Part shown: positions 58,287 to 64,000 of the stretch, one piece after another
How positions within the stretch are numbered: position 1 is the first letter of the stretch
Layout of the letters: each line of letters opens with the position of its first letter
Assembly: GCA_037501455.1 (NCBI GenBank)
Contig: CM074861.1
Coordinates: 34,488,001 to 34,552,000 of the forward strand
DNA: 64,000 nucleotides
Origin: Lantana camara
Lineage: Eukaryota; Streptophyta; Magnoliopsida; Lamiales; Verbenaceae
Direction: 5' to 3'
Translations under genes and position numbers: made by a program
Notes under the pieces: model-generated
The model's database searches: none
Told to the model about the DNA's origin: nothing
What the model saw: only the letters and a program-made list of their open reading frames with translations

Positions 58287-61200
58287 TGTAACGCCCCGAC
58301 TTTTCGGACGTAAAGGTATGACGTATGTGTTTACCAATTTGCGCGAATTAATTGTTCTTACGTGTTTTATATTTAATTTTATTATAAATTGTTATTATTT
58401 TATTTTATTATATTTTATTTTAATTTATTATTAATTTAATGATTATGCTAATTATATGTTATGTTAATTAATCATGTTTTAATTAATTAATTACGTGACT
58501 TAATATGATTTATTTAATATTAGAATTTTTTTAATTATTTCATTTTTGCATGGGAATTTTAATTCGTGCATGAATTGCAAGGACTTTGAATTATAAATTT
58601 TGCATGGAATTTTATAAATTATGCATGAATTGCATGGATTGATCATACCACTAATTTTGTGCATCGTTCTTATATGAAATGATATCGAATTGCCACGATT
58701 TTGTAGTATGTCGTAAATATATGTGTTATGAACATGATTTTATGCTCGGTTTATATTTTCGAATTCATTTGATTTGTTAACGAATTTAATTTGAACCGAG
58801 GAACCAAATCGGGGGCTAACGAGCACTTAGCGTACCCTTGGTTCCGAATTTAATATCTTGAGCTCGGGAACTCGGATTCGAGTTCCGTCAACTCCGCTGA
58901 ACTCGTAACAAAAATTTTAGTTTAGTAAACTTAGCCTTATATTTTTCCTAAGTCATTTAAACCTCCGAAATCTAACCGAAAAACGAATCGGCGACCAATT
59001 TGACCTTGTTGTACAAAATCAGCCATATCTTGTCCAAACCATAACCAAATTAACCATGGTTTGATTCTTTAGATTACTAACTCAACCACCTATCATGGAA
59101 TATCAAGCCCTAACCAAGATAACCCTCACACAATCCCCAAACACCAGCCAAAGCTACTGCTCTTCATTCCAGTCCCGTAACCCTTCACCCCTTGGAGATT
59201 TTGGAGCTCAAATCTCATCCAAACTTCTTCCAATCAGCAAGGTAAGCTTAGGGTTGTATTATATGTTTAATTCTGATCATTTTCATCCTTTCATTCATGA
59301 ATTTGAGCATGGTTTCTTTATTTCTGGGCGGATTTCCGAAAATGAAGGATTTTGGGCAAATTGTTGATCTCATTCGTTTCTCAATGGTTTTGATTGATTC
59401 CAAGCTTGAGATTGATTGTTTTGACATCCTCATATCATTTATGGTCATTGATTTCATGGTTGTTGAGATATTTATGAGATATCATTTATGAAATTTTGAG
59501 AAAATCCCACATGTATGTCACATACGGTTGCTTTCTTGTTTGAGCTTGTTTGGGACTGAATTATGTGTTGGATTTATGATGTTTTGCTGCACATTTGAGG
59601 GACTTATGGACCTGAACGAAGTCGGATTAACTGAATGCAAGCATGCCCTGTTTTCTTCGAGTTTTGCTCTGTTTTGGCGTGAGGATTTGCTGTCAAAAAC
59701 TGCTGATTTTCCTTCTCTCTTTTGCTGTCCAGTTCGTGGCTTTGTGGTGTGTGTTCTTGTTGAGTTTGTGCTGCATTTTGTACCTTGTATAGCTGCCTGG
59801 GTTACTTGCATTTCTCGTACATAAGGGCTGCTCTGTTTCTGCGTTTTTGCTGTCCGAGAACAGGGGTGTTTCTGGTTCGTGGCACGGGGGTGCCATTTCT
59901 GGCCGTTCCAGCGAGGAACGGTGGTGCAGTCTCGGCCTGGACTTGCTGTACCGAGACACGGGGGTGTCTCGGTCTAGGCTTGGGAGGTGACACGGGGGTG
60001 TCACCCCGTTTTTCTTGATTTATTTTGCTGCGTTCCAGGGACTGTGGTTGTTGCTGTTTATATAATCTGTGCATTTGTGTTGTTGCATGCATGTTTGAAT
60101 AGGCTGCTGTGTATATATATTCTGAGTGTGTTTGTGTTCCTTGCATGCATTTATATTTACATTATATATATATATATATATGCATGGTTTGTGTAATGTG
60201 TGTGCCTGTGTATGCATGGCTGTGGCTTTGTGTGTGTACGTGTATGCATGCATTTTTATAATATATTGCATGCATGTATAATTATAGTATATATATATAT
60301 ATTACTCTAAACATGCATAAGTATATACATATGTTTTGATTAGGTTAAAAATAAATTATGCATGCATGGGTGTGTTTGTGTGTGTGTGTACGTGCATGCA
60401 TGTGTGAGTTTATATATTATATATTATATATGTTTATTATATACTAATTATATTATATATATTTATTATAAATTTTAAATATTATTTGATTTAATTTAAT
60501 TTTTGAAATTAATTGATTTCTATTTCACGTATTTATTCTACCGACTTTTGATTGAACGTTTTATTTATTTTATTCCTAAATGTGAATTTAAATATTATAT
60601 GTTATGCTTATTAAATGGATTTTAGATTAATTGATATGCATTATGAATTATGAATGTTATGAATTTATGAAATTTATATGAATTTATGAAATTATGAATT
60701 TATGAACTTATGAAATTGAATGAAATATATGAACGAATGATATGATTATATGTTTTAACTCTCTTAATAGTGCACATGAACATTTTATGATATACCATGA
60801 TCATTTATGCATGCACGTCATATTCACTTCATTGCCGAGCGTCATATGTGGTCATTGAGTCTCATACCTTTTCTTTTGCACAGATTCGGGTTTGGTCGGA
60901 GACGAGGGCGAGCCTTGAGACGCTTGTACCTTTCTTTTGCTTTGGTAAAGGTGGGTTTTTCTTCTACTAGATAAAACAACCATATATATTCCTTATGTGC
61001 AAAGTTTTAAGCCAAAATCGTATATTTATATATATCGAGTCATTTCGGGTAAATAATTTCAAACGTATGACCCCTTCTTTTTATTTATGAACCCTACCTT
61101 ATGTTTGGCGAGATATTTATGATTTATGATTGCACGGGCCCCGGGACTTAGTATATGTGGCTAACCGAGGAAGCAAGGGCTGACGGGGATCCCATATACT

Positions 61201-62120
61201 AGTTCCAGCCAAACTACGGTGATACCGGCCCTCGCTAGGAGTTTTAGCGAGGAATGGGAGCTGAGTGCCCTTGGGGGATTCATGTACCCCCATTGGCCTA
61301 TGTATGAACCGGTGGCCGGGTCTTGCAACCCCGTCCACCACCAGGAGGAAGAAGGAGTATATGAATGATTATGATCATGTATTTATGAGCACAAAAGATT
61401 TATGTATGATAATGAATGATTGAATAATTGATTATGATTACACGAGGAGTAGGTTGGAGATTGTGCACGCCCACTCGCCGGGCCATAAACCCTTATGAAC
61501 AATTATGAATGAATATGAACGTCGTAATCCCGTTGATGTTTTCTTTTGTTTTAACCACTTGGTAAATTCTTATCAAACTTCACACGGGATTAGGGCTTGC
61601 ATGTATGTGTTTAATTTATGAGATATTATATATCTTGCCCCGTTTTTGTACCCACCAGTCTCTTTTAGATTGAACCCGGTTGTTTTCAGTTGTTTTGTGC
61701 AGGTATAGCAGTGCTAGGCGGGAATACAAGTCGTCTAGGTCTTGCATTTATGTTTAGCACTTCCTTTTCGTCTCATATTCATACTCTTATTGGTATTTTG
61801 TATATGATCATAGTTTATGCTTGGAGTGTTATGATTTTTGTAGGCCATGAGCGCCGTTGAATAATGGAATGCTTTTGTATATCTATTTTTGGAGCTTGGT
61901 GGCTCACTGTATATATACTATGTTATTCTTGCTTCCGCGTATTATTTTAACTCTGATTTTATGATTCTTGAGTTGATTGGTTTAAGGGTTAGTCCCGCCT
62001 AGCATAGCGTGTGTGTTGTGTCCCTGTTCGTCGTGGATTTGGCACGTGTATGGACTTCCATTTCATATACGGGTCGGGTCCCTGTGCGGGGGATGTGGTA
62101 CCTCACGCTCGGGTGCTACA
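58287..62120 (+). repeat. 3' LTR of the Ty3/gypsy chromovirus (3834 bp)
   Basis: Near-identical copy of 49685-53524, ending GGGTGCTACA and followed by the CATGC duplication. It keeps the putative intron (59242-61702), hairpin cluster (59880-60005) and conserved block (about 61130-61355). Substitutions are concentrated in the first ~700 bp. Confidence 0.95.
59880..60005 (+). repeat. Hairpin cluster with GGGG loops (gypsy 3' LTR)
   Basis: Same four inverted repeats as at 51270-51395. The first reads TGGCACGGGGGTGCCA, a stem one pair longer than in the left LTR. Confidence 0.88.
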
Positions 62121-62125
62121 CATGC

Positions 62126-62209
62126 AATTTAATTCAATAATTTTGTTGTTGTGTGCCTTGGTCTCTTTTCATGATAATTGCCTTGTATAATTGATGAATA
62201 ATGTGCTTG

Positions 62210-62259
<50 letters not shown>

Positions 62260-62386
62260 CTTATCCCTACGTGTCTTATTTGAGAGACGGGGTTCTCTCT
62301 TCTTGTTGTTTGACAGACGGGGTTCTCTCTTTGTTTGCTTTAGTTTTAGTGAATCCGAGGACGAATTCTTTTTAAGAGGGTGAGTT
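62126..62386 (+). mobile_element. Internal region of the LARD-like element, 3' part and polypurine tract
   Basis: Follows the CATGC duplication. It contains a long (TA)n tract at about 62213-62257, a direct repeat AGACGGGGTTCTCTCTT (62285 and 62317), then GGACGAATTC and a purine-rich TTTTTAAGAGGGTGAGTT just before the LTR. The last matches the gypsy tract in position and form (GACGGATTCTTTTAAGGGGG). Confidence 0.8.
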
Positions 62387-64000
62387 TGTAACGCCCCAGT
62401 TCTGTGATTTAAGCTTGACGTATGTGGTTACTAAAGTGCGCAATTTAATTAATTATATATGATTTTTAATTATGGATTCTTTTTTTAAGTTTTATTGTTT
62501 AATTATGAATTCTTGATCGTATTTGCGTATATGCTCTTGTTTGAGTGTCGTTCTTATTCGATTTGATTTCTGTTTTTCGTGGATTCTTGGCATGAGAGAA
62601 TTATGTGCTTTAAGATCATGTTTATTTGCTCGTTGCATGATTTTGTTCTTGCATTTTTGAGTTTTGTGTTCGTTTGTGTGATCGGAACCGAAAAGGGGGC
62701 TAAAGAGCATTTAGCGTACCTTGCGTTCCGGGCGGCATATCTTGAGCTCGGGAACTCGGAATCGAGTTCCGTCAACTCCATTGGATCTGAATCGATGAAT
62801 CGGAGACAATGGGTTAATCCTCATGTTTTTCTAAGACCAATTGGATCCTCAAATTTCAACCGGAACGAGCAACTCGTGCTTAAATTGACCGATCAAGACT
62901 ATACCTAAGTCACGGACCTATTATTAGGCACCTAGACCCTATCCATTGACCCTAGCCACTTGCACACTCTCTCCCTCACCCTTTTCTGCCCCAAACTGAC
63001 ACCCAACCCCCCCCCCCCCCCACACTTAGATATTTTCAGTTTTATGGGAAGAGAAGGAGAAGAAGGAAGAAAAGAAGAAGAAGAAGAAACCCTTTTTGGC
63101 CATGGGAGTTTTGAGCTCATCTCCCCACCTTTTCTTCTCCAAATTGAAAGGTAAACTCATATTTGTGTTTTGTATCACTTGGTAATCATTTGAAGTTCCA
63201 TATTCCATAATTTCTCCAAGATTTGAGCATGTTTCGGCATATGGCATGAATAGTGACGGGTTGGGAGAAAATGGATGATTCTAGCTTGCTTTCTTGTGAA
63301 TTCTTTTGGTATGAAGCATGTATTTTATTCCTAACACATCATATGTGATATGTATGAACTTAGTTTGGGTAGTGGATTAGGATCCATGACTTTGCCATTT
63401 GTGAAAAGTGAAGAGTTTGCATGAACTTGTTCCATATTCTTTCCTTGCTTGATTTGTTGCATCTTCGGTTGTCTTAATGGATTGAAATGCATGAATATTT
63501 GCTACCCTAACTTACCTATGTGTGTTAATTTGATGTTTATATGGTTTAGCATGAGTTTTACCCTGCTTGTTGTGTATTTTTCGCCACTGACCTAAATCCG
63601 TGAGGGTGGATTTTTGGCCTTGAAGAAATCCGCGGGGGTGGATTTGATGCAGAAGAGCTTCTGACCAGAATCCATGGGGGTGGATTTTTCCCCATGAGGG
63701 TGGATTCTGCCCTGCCCATTTTTATTACCCCGGTTCCCTTTTTCGTCGCTTGTTTGAGCTTCCTCCACCTCTTTTACGACTTCTATGCTATACTAACATG
63801 TTTTATAATATGTTATCTTATTTATTATAAATTTTCATGATTTTTCGTGGAATATTTTACGAGTTATGATTTAATATGTCGTTAATGCTCCAAGTACGTG
63901 CACATATGGATCTTTGCTATCAATATGAACCCTACTTGTGTATTTATCTTTTCTTTATGATTCATATGAATTGTATACTTGTTGAAATATGGGTTATGAT
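62387..64000 (+). repeat. 3' LTR of the LARD-like element (truncated by window edge)
   Basis: Matches 44084-45700 with scattered substitutions. It keeps the exon-like stretch, GTAAAC donor (63151) and hairpin cluster (63594-63709), and has a longer C-homopolymer at 63007-63020. About half of the expected 3.1 kb is in view. Confidence 0.92.

Overview
This window is repeat-dense, AT-rich plant nuclear DNA, probably pericentromeric or another heterochromatic region. The plant origin is supported by Ty1/copia and Ty3/gypsy chromovirus elements, primer-binding sites complementary to initiator-Met tRNA (TGGTATCAGAGC), a Mutator-type MITE and long 3-4 kb LTRs. The species cannot be named from sequence alone. 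I see no intact host protein gene, rRNA, tRNA or CRISPR array.

Layout. (1) 1-17931 and 21300-31077 form one tandem array of a 581-bp unit (about 48 units in view, open at the left edge), split by a 3.4-kb solo LTR (17932-21299). (2) 31078-39710 is the decayed internal region and 3' LTR of a Ty1/copia element, with a second solo LTR (32303-35651) inserted in gag. Each satellite unit consists of the last ~45 bp of this copia LTR, then the tRNA primer-binding site, then the copia leader. The last unit runs directly into the copia leader and gag. The satellite is therefore an amplified LTR-end/PBS/leader segment of the same retrotransposon. (3) 39711-44083 is non-coding flank with a 168-bp duplication, a 127-bp minisatellite, a 319-bp MULE-type MITE with 9-bp TSD, and a third solo LTR (40989-43523). 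(4) 44084 to the right edge is a pol-less long-LTR retrotransposon (LARD-like), with LTRs at 44084-47180 and from 62387 onward. (5) Nested inside it, with a perfect CATGC target duplication, is a nearly complete Ty3/gypsy chromovirus (49685-62120). Its gag-pol is continuous except for two in-frame nonsense codons.

How the parts relate. All long LTRs here (three solo, the LARD pair, the gypsy pair) start TGTAACGCC or a close variant and end in TACA or a close variant. They share conserved internal blocks, and most show an intron-like layout: a pyrimidine-rich exon, a GT donor, about 2-2.5 kb, then a TGCAG acceptor. Four families carry a cluster of short inverted repeats within that putative intron; the arms differ by family, and two families share a GGGG(G)T core. 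The LARD shares its PBS and early leader with the gypsy element, consistent with cross-mobilisation.

Inferred order of events: copia insertion and satellite expansion, and separately the 127-bp minisatellite; then MITE and solo-LTR insertions; the LARD; and finally the gypsy element inside the LARD.
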